In this document: positions 1-6,538 of the stretch, piece after piece
Layout: the number at the start of each line of letters is the position of its first letter
Position numbering within the stretch: position 1 is the stretch's first letter
DNA from: JBBAFM01 sp041655415
GTDB taxonomy: Bacteria; Bacillota; Clostridia; Peptostreptococcales; JAAYPU01
Length of the DNA: 18,013 nt
Reading direction: 5' to 3'
Assembly (NCBI GenBank): GCA_964429195.1
Contig: CAYSBC010000041.1
Location: 1 to 18,013, forward strand
Program-made: the position numbers and the translations under genes
The notes under the pieces: generated by a model
Database searches by the model: none
Seen by the model: the letters and a program-made list of their open reading frames with translations, nothing else
What the model was told of the DNA's origin: nothing

Positions 1-22
1 TTTCAGATGAGCGCTTCCATCT

Positions 23-601
23 TTAGTGGCTCAGTTTCAGATTAGCATTTATACCGGCGACCACAATATCCTCCCCAGTAACATTTTGAGTAATATTTGT
101 ATTTGAACTACCAGGTAGCGCACGAATATAGTCCTCTAACCTAGCTGCAGCATTCGATGCGTCCTGCAGAGTTACAAAATAATCCCGCCCACCAGTGTAC
201 AAACTTTCAGCTACTTTAAAATCTGGATTTCTATGGTCTTGCCAATCTTGCTCTTCTTTATATGATTTGCCATATTCAGAATTGAACTCAACAGCTTTTT
301 CCCCTATCTTTCTTAAGAGGCGCACCTCCCTTTCTGATACTCTATCTTCTTGTATAGCTTCAATTATTATAGAAAAATCATATAAGTTTGATTCCTGACA
401 TTTAAGTGAAGATAATAATGTCATCTGAAAATTAAAATAAATCTGGCCCCAAAAGTTAGATTTCTTTAGGTTATTCACCCCTTCTTTTAACTCTAACAAG
501 ATTTCTTCGGTATATCCAACCCATCTTTCAATATCTTCAAGTATATCTTTTATAGATTGTTCTTCGTAGCTTGTTGCTCCGCCAATTAAACCTTGAGTCA
601 T
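23..601 (-). CDS. Hypothetical partner of the phosphoesterase-NTPase, with Asn-rich C-terminal motif
   Basis: A 192-residue protein starting MTQGLIGGATSYEEQSIKD. It is mostly helical and charged, and ends with a short segment NTNITQNVTGEDIVVAGINA. Asn/Gly/Val-rich motifs of this sort are common in linkers next to effector-associated domains of bacterial NLR-like and other conflict proteins, which hints at a shared system with the upstream STAND gene (inference). ATG 601 is chosen because AAGGAAGG lies 7 nt upstream; the frame stays open to GTG 727 but without an RBS. It lies 135 bp after the NTPase stop, probably in the same transcript. No membrane segment or catalytic motif is visible, so it may be an adaptor or regulator. 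I do not recognise a named family. Confidence 0.6.
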   Translation of the reverse strand: MTQGLIGGATSYEEQSIKDILEDIERWVGYTEEILLELKEGVNNLKKSNFWGQIYFNFQMTLLSSLKCQESNLYDFSIIIEAIQEDRVSEREVRLLRKIGEKAVEFNSEYGKSYKEEQDWQDHRNPDFKVAESLYTGGRDYFVTLQDASNAAARLEDYIRALPGSSNTNITQNVTGEDIVVAGINANLKLSH

Positions 602-621
602 TTTATTTCCTTCCTTATTTA

Positions 622-686
622 TACAGACAAAGAATCCCTTTGGTCTTCCGCCTTCTTCAATTTGTGGTACAGGAGTACAGACAAAG
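622..686. repeat. 11-bp direct repeat, TACAGACAAAG, two copies
   Basis: Identical copies at 622-632 and 676-686 are spaced exactly 54 bp apart, in the gap between the NTPase gene and its 192-residue partner. The spacing is a multiple of three, and the minus strand is open across it (FVC repeated), so it may be a coding relic, a duplication or a regulator site. Confidence 0.3.
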
Positions 687-736
687 TCTTGGATTAGCTG
701 TTTGACAGCCCAAGATAATATCCACACCCTGTCTCT

Positions 737-3700
737 CTACCTCCGTTTATCATATATGGTTTTTCTATATAGAATCGCCTTACTTCCTTGTGGTGAAAAA
801 TATTTACTCGATAAGCGTTGTTGTTGTTTTGGGGATAATTTCTTGGTAATAATATGATGAGATACAATCTGGCTAATATAATATTCACCTGATTTCTTTT
901 TTCCTTTAAGCGCCTTGTATAGATCGTCTGTTTTCCGCATAAACTCATCTAACTTGTTTACATTACTGAGCATAAGTATATTCTGTATACGATAATTGAA
1001 ATTCCCTGGTAACTCTTTGTAATTGTTCAACAGATTTATAGTCTTGTTATTTGCTGCATAAAATGCGGCCATGTCAAAATATGCCAACACCTGTCCCATG
1101 GAAACTCTCTCTATGAGTTCAACAATTTGCTCTCTAGTTAAGCTCCTTCCTTTCATAATGTAATTTTTATTTTCCTTCATGAAATTTTCCAGAGTTTCAA
1201 CATATTCTTCGAAATTTTCATCTACATTTTTTAATAGAAAGAACACGATCTTGTTAGGAAACCTATATACTGCATCTATAATAGAATCTTTCTGATCTTT
1301 TTTTAGCAAATAACTAAAGCCTGCAAAACCTTTACATAAGAGCTCTGTATATTTTACTGCACAGCGAAATTGACTATTTTCTTTTTCAAGTTCTTCATCA
1401 TCATAGTCAAGAACATCTTTCGTCTCGAGGATTCTAATCTTTTGTTCTTGCTCTATCTCTTGTTCTATATTGTTTTCTTCGTTCTCTTCTTTATCTCTTG
1501 ATGTAGGAGGCCTGAAAAGTGTTGCCGTTGTGATATTCTCTAGGAATTTGAGGTTCCCGTTTTCTATTGAATACTCTTCCCAGTCGTTTAAATGGCTTAA
1601 AGCCGTTTGGTGAATTTTAAGAAGGATTTCTGTATTCTCAGTCATATAAACTATAAAGAGCAAGATATCCCCATTAATTCCAAAACAAATTTTATCTAAT
1701 ATTGTCTGTAGCGCGACAGTATCGCGATCGTTATTAAATTTTCTAAGTGTCTCTTTCGCAATAAAGAAAGAAAGATAATTATTGTCTACAAACTTTATAT
1801 TAAGTTCATCGTTATCTCTTTTAATTATTTTTGCAGAGATTAGTTGATCTAATAGCAGTTTGGGGGTGACACTTTCTCCATGGTCCTCATTATACGCTTC
1901 CACAATGCTTTTAAATTCATCATACGACGCAATTGATCGATGTTTAAAAAATAAATAAAGTGCAAATTTGCCGGTTATAAGCATAATCTGCCCTACATCA
2001 ACCGCACTTGAATTTACCTCAATAGCTTTTACAATATTTGCTTCAAATACCTTACTAAATATTGCCCAATTATGTCCTTTATCTATACTCTTATTATCAT
2101 GAGCCCAAGATACAAATTGAATAATATAGCTTGGGTTTATCCTAAAAAAGTTTAGAGACTGCTTCAGAATATTATTTAACAGTTCAATTTCATTACCCTT
2201 GTCTCCAATGCTGTTGTTTTTCTTAATTATTGGATAAACTTTGCTTATTAATTCTTTTCGTTTACCTGCAAATAATCCATTAAGTTGAAGTTCATAATAA
2301 CTTTCTTGGACATCAATTTGATCCTTTACTTGCGCAAGAATATCAAAATCAAAGTCATATCTTCCCGATACAACTATAATTGAAAATTTATTCTTCAAAA
2401 GATTCCAAAATTCATCAAGAGCCTCCCCCTCTTTTACAAGATGAATTCCATCTACAACAATTGCCCTTTGCTCAAAAGGTAATTGCTCGTAATAGAGTTC
2501 AAAAAGCTTTGGATCATTTGAATATTGTTCTTGAAATGCATGTTTTAAAATTGTATTTAATTTTATTTTATCACCACTTTCAAAAAATATGGAAAGTGGA
2601 ACATATTTCTTCGAAAGTTCAAAAAATATCTCCTTCATCAGGGTTGTTTTTCCTATCCTATCATCTCCTTTGATAAAGATTCTCCTTTTGTCCGTGAGTA
2701 GCTTAATGAAGTCATCCATGCTATTAATGCGCTCTTCGTTTCGATATTCATCATAAGAGCTCCCTGACAGAGTGGGAAAAACAAAATATTCTCTATAACT
2801 CGTACCTAAATTTTCTTTTCCATCACTATAAAGAGTCTTCTTAAAATTAAGGCTTAATGCAAATTGTTTTTTCCCTCCATTCTTCTCGGGTGTGATATGA
2901 AGTTCTTTTTTACATTGTGTTCTGTAGAATTCTGCTTCGTCATCCCACGTATATTTATGTATTTTCGTAAAATAAGTTTCAGAGTCAAATAGGATGGAAA
3001 AAAATTCGCTTTTATTGCTGCCATCTTGACTGAACTCTGCGCCTCTTACCAGCAAAACACCTGTTTCATCTTCTATTTCCTGTAGCTCACACTTTCCGTT
3101 ATGTTCATGCCCCATACAAATGATACTAGAATTTTCATATAACGCTTTTTCCAACTCATCTTTTACTTTTGTAAAAAACCATTCTGGGCCATGGTGCATT
3201 ACGGTAATATTGAGCTTAGCATTTTTAGGCACATATAATTTTTCTATCTCTGACTTGGGTAGATAGTGAATACCTTTTTCATCCTTGAGTGAAAAAGGAC
3301 TGCTATTTATCAAGTTGTAACATACCAAATACTCTTTATTCTCTCCATAAAAAATTAATTTTCTATTAATAAGCTGATTATTTTTAAAGCAAGAATTATG
3401 CTGTGCAAAATTCATGAAATTCTGCATCAACTTCAGTTCTTCATCAATGTAAGAATCCAGGCCCTCTTTTTTTGCAGCTTTCCAAAATTTTTCTCGAGGC
3501 CTACTATTCATATCAGTAAGCATATCATGATTACCAGGAGTCACGCACACATTTATATATTTGGAAAAATTGCACTGCGTTTTTATTTCGCTTATCAACT
3601 TGCCAATAAAGGCTTTGGCGATTTTATACTGATCCTCTTGCCCTGAATTTGCTATATCGCCGGAAAAAATAATGGTACATTCATCAAAGGAACCAACTGA

Positions 3701-3796
3701 TTTTAATGCCTGCACTATCTTCGTTATTTTTTCAAAGTTAACCGTATTCTCATTAGTAATATGCGCATCGCTTAAATGCAAGTGCTGTATTTTCAT
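737..3796 (-). CDS. Calcineurin-like phosphoesterase fused to STAND-like P-loop NTPase
   Basis: A 1019-residue protein. Residues 1-~280 are a complete calcineurin-like metallophosphoesterase: DAH (Asp10, His12), SGD (Asp47), PGNHD (87-91), VMHHG and MGHEHNG. After a linker comes a P-loop NTPase with FIKGDDRIGKTTLM (Gly382-Lys383-Thr384) and a Walker B IVVDG (Asp449), then IIVVSGRYDF, as in STAND/NACHT-like ATPases. The remaining ~500 residues are helix-rich, with an acidic Glu/Gln segment (NEENNIEQEIEQEQK). ATG 3796 follows AGGAGG with about 8 nt spacing. STAND proteins commonly couple C-terminal sensing to an N-terminal effector in bacterial immunity; the phosphoesterase would be the effector, acting on a nucleotide or nucleic acid (inference). 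All metal motifs look intact. The gene is followed by a 192-residue partner. No family-specific name is recognised. Confidence 0.85.
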   Translation of the reverse strand: MKIQHLHLSDAHITNENTVNFEKITKIVQALKSVGSFDECTIIFSGDIANSGQEDQYKIAKAFIGKLISEIKTQCNFSKYINVCVTPGNHDMLTDMNSRPREKFWKAAKKEGLDSYIDEELKLMQNFMNFAQHNSCFKNNQLINRKLIFYGENKEYLVCYNLINSSPFSLKDEKGIHYLPKSEIEKLYVPKNAKLNITVMHHGPEWFFTKVKDELEKALYENSSIICMGHEHNGKCELQEIEDETGVLLVRGAEFSQDGSNKSEFFSILFDSETYFTKIHKYTWDDEAEFYRTQCKKELHITPEKNGGKKQFALSLNFKKTLYSDGKENLGTSYREYFVFPTLSGSSYDEYRNEERINSMDDFIKLLTDKRRIFIKGDDRIGKTTLMKEIFFELSKKYVPLSIFFESGDKIKLNTILKHAFQEQYSNDPKLFELYYEQLPFEQRAIVVDGIHLVKEGEALDEFWNLLKNKFSIIVVSGRYDFDFDILAQVKDQIDVQESYYELQLNGLFAGKRKELISKVYPIIKKNNSIGDKGNEIELLNNILKQSLNFFRINPSYIIQFVSWAHDNKSIDKGHNWAIFSKVFEANIVKAIEVNSSAVDVGQIMLITGKFALYLFFKHRSIASYDEFKSIVEAYNEDHGESVTPKLLLDQLISAKIIKRDNDELNIKFVDNNYLSFFIAKETLRKFNNDRDTVALQTILDKICFGINGDILLFIVYMTENTEILLKIHQTALSHLNDWEEYSIENGNLKFLENITTATLFRPPTSRDKEENEENNIEQEIEQEQKIRILETKDVLDYDDEELEKENSQFRCAVKYTELLCKGFAGFSYLLKKDQKDSIIDAVYRFPNKIVFFLLKNVDENFEEYVETLENFMKENKNYIMKGRSLTREQIVELIERVSMGQVLAYFDMAAFYAANNKTINLLNNYKELPGNFNYRIQNILMLSNVNKLDEFMRKTDDLYKALKGKKKSGEYYISQIVSHHIITKKLSPKQQQRLSSKYFSPQGSKAILYRKTIYDKRR

Positions 3797-3817
3797 GGCA
3801 TATTCCTCCTACTAAAA

Positions 3818-3832
3818 ACCATTTCTAATGGT
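3818..3832. promoter_or_regulatory. Inverted repeat before the phosphoesterase-NTPase gene, possible operator
   Basis: ACCATT-TCT-AATGGT is a perfect 6-bp inverted repeat with a 3-nt spacer. On the minus strand it lies just after a possible -10 (TATGAT, about 3835-3840) and just before the RBS AGGAGG of the gene starting at 3796. The position suits a repressor site or 5' hairpin. No good -35 is visible, so the promoter itself is weakly supported. Confidence 0.3.
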
Positions 3833-3847
3833 GAATCATAAAGGTTA

Positions 3848-3988
3848 TTACACGGCATAATACTTAATGAAGGTATTCACAGCATTGACCAGGCTTAAAT
3901 TTGCTCCATACTGTGTAACCCTTCTCGGTACACTGATTTTTTCATTTACAACAAGGTCTGGGACAATTTGCTGTGAATCGTTACAACT
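3848..3988 (-). pseudogene. Unidentified gene tail in the intergenic region
   Basis: Between two genes, an open stretch of about 46 codons ends at TAA 3848, with no good start. It reads ...PDLVVNEKISVPRRVT and ends LVNAVNTFIKYYAV. The composition looks protein-like, but I cannot place it in a family. It may be the end of a gene removed by the same rearrangements that left the IstB remnant, or it may be chance. Confidence 0.25.
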
Positions 3989-4029
3989 TTAGTGTATCAC
4001 CGCAACGCCGGCTCTGCTGCACTAGGATA

Positions 4030-4602
4030 TCAAATAACTTCAAAATTGAGTTTTGTGAAATCCAAAGGAGTATAGTAATTATCTGCTTTTGCTATAACAT
4101 TGTTATGTAATGTTTCATTTTCTTCAATCAATCTAAAAAATGTATGTGTTGCTTCTATAAAACTATTTACTAAGCATTCCACCCGAACGAGAACAAATTT
4201 TGTTCCATTAGAGGACTTCTCAATTTCCGGCAAATTATGAACGACTTTCTCAAAGTGTTCGTTGTCGCCTAACACATAAGCAAGTACCCTTGTATTTTTT
4301 TGATTTTTAGCAATAGCTGAAAATGTGTGCAGCTGGCTACATCTAGCAAAATAAAGCTCCGTCGCCGTACACTCACAACCATGTTTTTTCAGCTCAGGTA
4401 ATAGAAACGTATCCACCCATGTTTCATATTCCGTCCTGACATGTCTTTTATCCACATTTGTCTGATCAGAGTATAGCCAAGATAGTGGATCTATTGCACA
4501 ATATAACAATCTTATAGCTGGTTCTAAAAAATTATTTTCCCTGCAAACATTGATAGCTTGTATAGTTTCAATGTATTTTTCTGCAATTCTTTCAATATTC
4601 AT
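4030..4602 (-). CDS. Conserved hypothetical protein with HEPN-like R-x4-H motif
   Basis: A 190-residue, mostly helical protein. The N-terminal part (NNFLEPAIRLLYCAIDPLSW) and the middle (WVDTFLLPEL, then TATELYFARCSQLHTFSA) resemble a common uncharacterised bacterial family with an 'AI(D)..AWL ... RC...LHT.SA.S' pattern. Arg87-Cys-Ser-Gln-Leu-His92 fits the R-x4-6-H motif of HEPN domains, many of which are RNases in toxin-antitoxin or abortive infection systems. HEPN membership is my inference. ATG 4602 is almost adjacent to GTGGAGGA, so the RBS spacing is short, and it overlaps the stop (ATGA) of an open stretch following the IstB remnant. It precedes the phosphoesterase-NTPase gene by 233 bp, suggesting an accessory or defence-related neighbourhood rather than one operon. 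Confidence 0.6.
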   Translation of the reverse strand: MNIERIAEKYIETIQAINVCRENNFLEPAIRLLYCAIDPLSWLYSDQTNVDKRHVRTEYETWVDTFLLPELKKHGCECTATELYFARCSQLHTFSAIAKNQKNTRVLAYVLGDNEHFEKVVHNLPEIEKSSNGTKFVLVRVECLVNSFIEATHTFFRLIEENETLHNNVIAKADNYYTPLDFTKLNFEVI

Positions 4603-4624
4603 TCCTCCACATACCTCATAAAAG

Positions 4625-4636
4625 TGCTAATTAGCA
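4625..4636. repeat. 12-bp perfect palindrome upstream of the 190-residue gene
   Basis: TGCTAATTAGCA reads identically on both strands and lies 23 bp upstream of the ATG at 4602. Such a site near a start could bind a dimeric repressor. No clear promoter hexamers were recognised around it, so its function is a guess. The surrounding stretch 4637-4740 holds an open but unrecognised frame downstream of the IstB remnant, and nothing else I can support. Confidence 0.3.
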
Positions 4637-4739
4637 ATCCAAATAATTCTTGTTCAAACCAGTTACTGTAATCGCCGGAATATCTGCCACCGGCACTGTA
4701 AGTACCCCAGGTTTCATTCTGATTTTTCATCAATAGGCA

Positions 4740-4945
4740 ACACTTCCTCAATATGTTTATGACGGTGCAGTGGTGCAGCAGTTGGTCTCAAAGGGCTGTA
4801 GCCATGATGGAATCGCCATGAACCTCTCTCCCCTACTGCTAAAACCTTTGTTGCTGGTCAAACGATGTTGCCACTTTCATAGCACCCGCTCACAAGTTCA
4901 ATCAAAAAGTCTCTCGCACGTCAATCCAGCTGGCTGAACTCAATC
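4740..4945 (-). pseudogene. IS21-family IstB (helper ATPase) remnant
   Basis: No intact frame exists, but the minus strand holds two consecutive IstB-like pieces in different frames. The first (about 4858-4920) reads RARDFLIELVSGCYESGNIV, like the IstB stretch before 'VTSN'. The second (about 4752-4820) reads HGDSIMATAL, a TGA stop, then DQLLHHCTVINI, very like the IstB ending 'GD..MATALLDRLLHHC..INI.GESYR'. Frameshifts and stops show decay. The intervening FDQQQRF piece fits the 'F..W..VFGD' region in a degraded state. IstA and the terminal inverted repeats were not found. This marks an old insertion between the polysaccharide operon and the accessory genes to the left. Confidence 0.6.
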
Positions 4946-4949
4946 TCAT

Positions 4950-5189
4950 TTAACAAAACAGGAGGGATTTCCCCTCCTGCACATTCTCAAACCATCTCGT
5001 TTTCACCCCTGCGTCTACTTTAACAAATCTCCAGCCCCAACTCCGTCGCACCGGCATTAGAAGCGCCTGGTCGTTTAATTTATCATCCACGGCCATGCCA
5101 GTAACAATCATTGCATTCTTACCAATGATGTTGGCAGTTTGATCATCATAATCATAGTTATTTTTGTGAGAATAATACTCTCTATCCAT
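4950..5189 (-). CDS. Small hypothetical protein at the end of the operon
   Basis: A 79-residue frame from ATG 5189 with a polar, tyrosine-rich start (MDREYYSHKNNYDYDD) and a tryptophan/charged C-terminal half (SWGWRFVKVDAG). I do not recognise it. Support for coding is modest: a G-rich stretch (AGGGTAGGGG) lies rather far upstream, and it follows the LpxD-like gene by about 50 bp. Its last codons form the stem of the terminator-like hairpin, which is unusual for a coding gene. It may be a fragment of a larger gene disrupted when IS21 material entered just downstream. Confidence 0.35.
   Translation of the reverse strand: MDREYYSHKNNYDYDDQTANIIGKNAMIVTGMAVDDKLNDQALLMPVRRSWGWRFVKVDAGVKTRWFENVQEGKSLLFC
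4952..4979 (-). terminator. Intrinsic terminator-like hairpin ending the polysaccharide operon
   Basis: CAGGAGGG (4959-4966) and CCCTCCTG (4972-4979) form a perfect 8-bp GC-rich stem with a 5-nt loop. On the minus strand it is followed at once by TTTTGTT. This fits a Rho-independent terminator for the leftward operon. It overlaps the final codons and stop of the small ORF at 4950-5189. Confidence 0.65.
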
Positions 5190-5240
5190 AACGATTAAAA
5201 CCCCTACCCTGCGATCTCTCTCCGCTAATAATTTGTTCTT

Positions 5241-6158
5241 CTACTCATCCACCTTTCTGGTAGACTTTTTTAGATTCTCAATAAACTGCTGGTGCGGGAT
5301 GGCAAAGTTACCGGTCACGCTTTCGTAATCTGCAACCGACTTTGTGGCGACAGACCCTATATTAACGCGAGCACTCTTCCCTATATGCATTCCGTTAATT
5401 AAGGTCACTCCGGGTCCGATCCAAACATCTTCCTCCATGACCACCCTGCCTGCAACGCATGTATGGGCGGCAATCAGCACATTTCTTTTCATTTTGACGG
5501 CATGGGCGATATATACCATATTATCTGTTTTGCAATTATCCCCCACAACAGTATCGTCCCAGGGATAAATTGCTTTATCCACGCAGTTATTTTGTTGGAG
5601 CTCAACACTTTCCCCGATTATTACACCGCCAAGGTGCTTAACAGGCAGTATGCCCCCATCGAATCTTTTAAACTCGAATCCTTCCCCACCGACTATTGTT
5701 CCGGCTCGTATTATGGAATTGTCGCCAATCACCACATTCTCTTTGATGGAGACAAATTCTTCTATGGTGACATTATTCCCAATTGTGACGTTAGCATCAG
5801 AAATATAGGATAGCGAGCTTATATTGCAGCCCTTCCCGACTAAAGTCTTATAGCTTTCCCTACGATATCCTTCTTTATTCGAAAGAAAATTATGAAGTGT
5901 AAAAAACAATTCCCGGGGCTGTTCTACTACGCATAATCCATAGTGCCCGTTCATAAGTTTAGGCGCTAACCCATCCACTGTCAAAACCATCGTAACGGAT
6001 TCGGAAATGTTATCAATGTATTTTTCGGAATCTAAGAAAGTGCAATTCGGATCACTGATACTTGATGCTGACAGTGCTAAGTAGCTAAATGGTTTCTCGT
6101 TAATAATTTTATAGTTTTCAGTGTAAGGTATTTGTTCTAGAATCTCGCTCAATAACAC
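5241..6158 (-). CDS. LpxD-like N-acyltransferase (left-handed beta-helix)
   Basis: A 305-residue protein built like LpxD. An N-terminal domain (about 1-100, with LTVDGLAPKLMNG) is followed by many hexapeptide repeats (ANVTIGNNVTI, NVVIGDNSII). The LpxD-type segments GGEGFEFKRFDGG, HLGGVIIGESVELQQNNCVD and MVYIAHAVKM follow; His219 in YIAHAV corresponds to the catalytic histidine of LpxD. LpxD proper adds 3-hydroxyacyl groups from acyl-ACP to UDP-3-O-acyl-glucosamine. Here, at the end of a polysaccharide operon, it more likely acylates an amino sugar of the glycan (inference). GTG 6158 lies 7 nt after GGAGG. No acyl carrier protein or aminotransferase is nearby, and the upstream genes are deletion remnants, so its partners may be lost or elsewhere. 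The C-terminus ends in a charged tail (KKSTRKVDE). Confidence 0.8.
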   Translation of the reverse strand: MLLSEILEQIPYTENYKIINEKPFSYLALSASSISDPNCTFLDSEKYIDNISESVTMVLTVDGLAPKLMNGHYGLCVVEQPRELFFTLHNFLSNKEGYRRESYKTLVGKGCNISSLSYISDANVTIGNNVTIEEFVSIKENVVIGDNSIIRAGTIVGGEGFEFKRFDGGILPVKHLGGVIIGESVELQQNNCVDKAIYPWDDTVVGDNCKTDNMVYIAHAVKMKRNVLIAAHTCVAGRVVMEEDVWIGPGVTLINGMHIGKSARVNIGSVATKSVADYESVTGNFAIPHQQFIENLKKSTRKVDE

Positions 6159-6173
6159 TGTTCTTCCTCCGCG

Positions 6174-6332
6174 TCATTCCTCAATATCAAGTAGCTTGAC
6201 TTTCGACATGCTCCCGACTAGCATCGCATTCGCTTGATTATAACAGCTGACATCAATCATCATTATAGACTTATCTCCTATAATTTGCACAACTTCCCCT
6301 CTCGCTGTGGTTATGTCGTTGATAAATAGCCC
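6174..6332 (-). pseudogene. C-terminal remnant of a MaoC-like (hot-dog fold) hydratase
   Basis: In a frame different from the acetyltransferase remnant, about 52 codons read GLFINDITTARGEVVQI, then MIDVSCYNQANAMLVG, ending KVKLLDIEE and TGA at 6174. This matches the end of MaoC-like (R)-enoyl-CoA/ACP hydratases, whose last strands commonly read 'F.GDTITA..EV...' followed by 'C.NQ.GE.V..G.A.V.LL'. There is no start or RBS, and the N-terminal two-thirds with the catalytic Asp/His are absent. MaoC-like genes occur next to acyltransferases in some capsule clusters that build hydroxyacyl groups; the following LpxD-like gene fits such a former context. The identification is by eye from a short stretch. 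Confidence 0.6.
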
Positions 6333-6447
6333 CCGCGCCGATGAGGGCGCCTCGCTGCACATGACAAAAATGCCAGATTTTCGTGTTTTCTCCAATCGAA
6401 ACATCTTCATCGATATAGCTGCTTTCATGAACAAAATAATCTGCCAT
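6271..6447 (-). pseudogene. Truncated hexapeptide-repeat acetyltransferase (WbpD-like N-terminus)
   Basis: A 58-codon frame starting at ATG 6447, 7 nt after GAGG. It opens MADYFVHESSYIDEDVSIG and continues ENTKIWHFCHVQRGALIGAGA. This closely resembles the start of left-handed beta-helix N-acetyltransferases of the WbpD type (amino-sugar acetylation in O-antigen and capsule loci), whose normal length is about 150-200 residues. After GAGA the hexapeptide pattern stops abruptly, and the frame runs through unrelated residues (QRHNHSERG) to TAA at 6271. The initiation region is intact, so it may still be translated. The downstream bases belong to a different gene in another frame (MaoC-like tail), which marks this as the left side of a deletion junction near 6330-6340. 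Confidence 0.75.
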
Positions 6448-6493
6448 AGGAATACCTCAAAACTTTCACAAGAACTTTGTGTATTCAACTTAG

Positions 6494-6513
6494 AGTAATG
6501 TAAAACCATTACT
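6494..6513 (-). repeat. 7-bp inverted repeat between reductase gene and pseudogene
   Basis: AGTAATG (6494-6500) and CATTACT (6507-6513) form a perfect 7-bp stem with a 6-nt loop, just after the reductase stop. No T-tract follows on the minus strand, so it is not a typical intrinsic terminator. It could be an mRNA processing or stability hairpin, or chance. Confidence 0.35.
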
Positions 6514-6538
6514 TCTCAAGTTATACTTGACGGAAAAT

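Noticed and set aside
694..948. Open minus-strand frame of 84 codons overlapping the end of the 1019-residue gene
   Set aside because: It lies in another frame inside a convincing long gene and has no recognisable protein pattern or clear RBS.
3797..4029. A sigma-70 promoter for the phosphoesterase-NTPase gene
   Set aside because: A TATGAT -10 is visible, but there is no convincing -35 at 16-18 bp, so no promoter was called.
6494..6513. Hairpin as a transcription terminator after the reductase gene
   Set aside because: No T-run follows the stem on the minus strand, and the stem is AT-rich; kept only as an inverted repeat.
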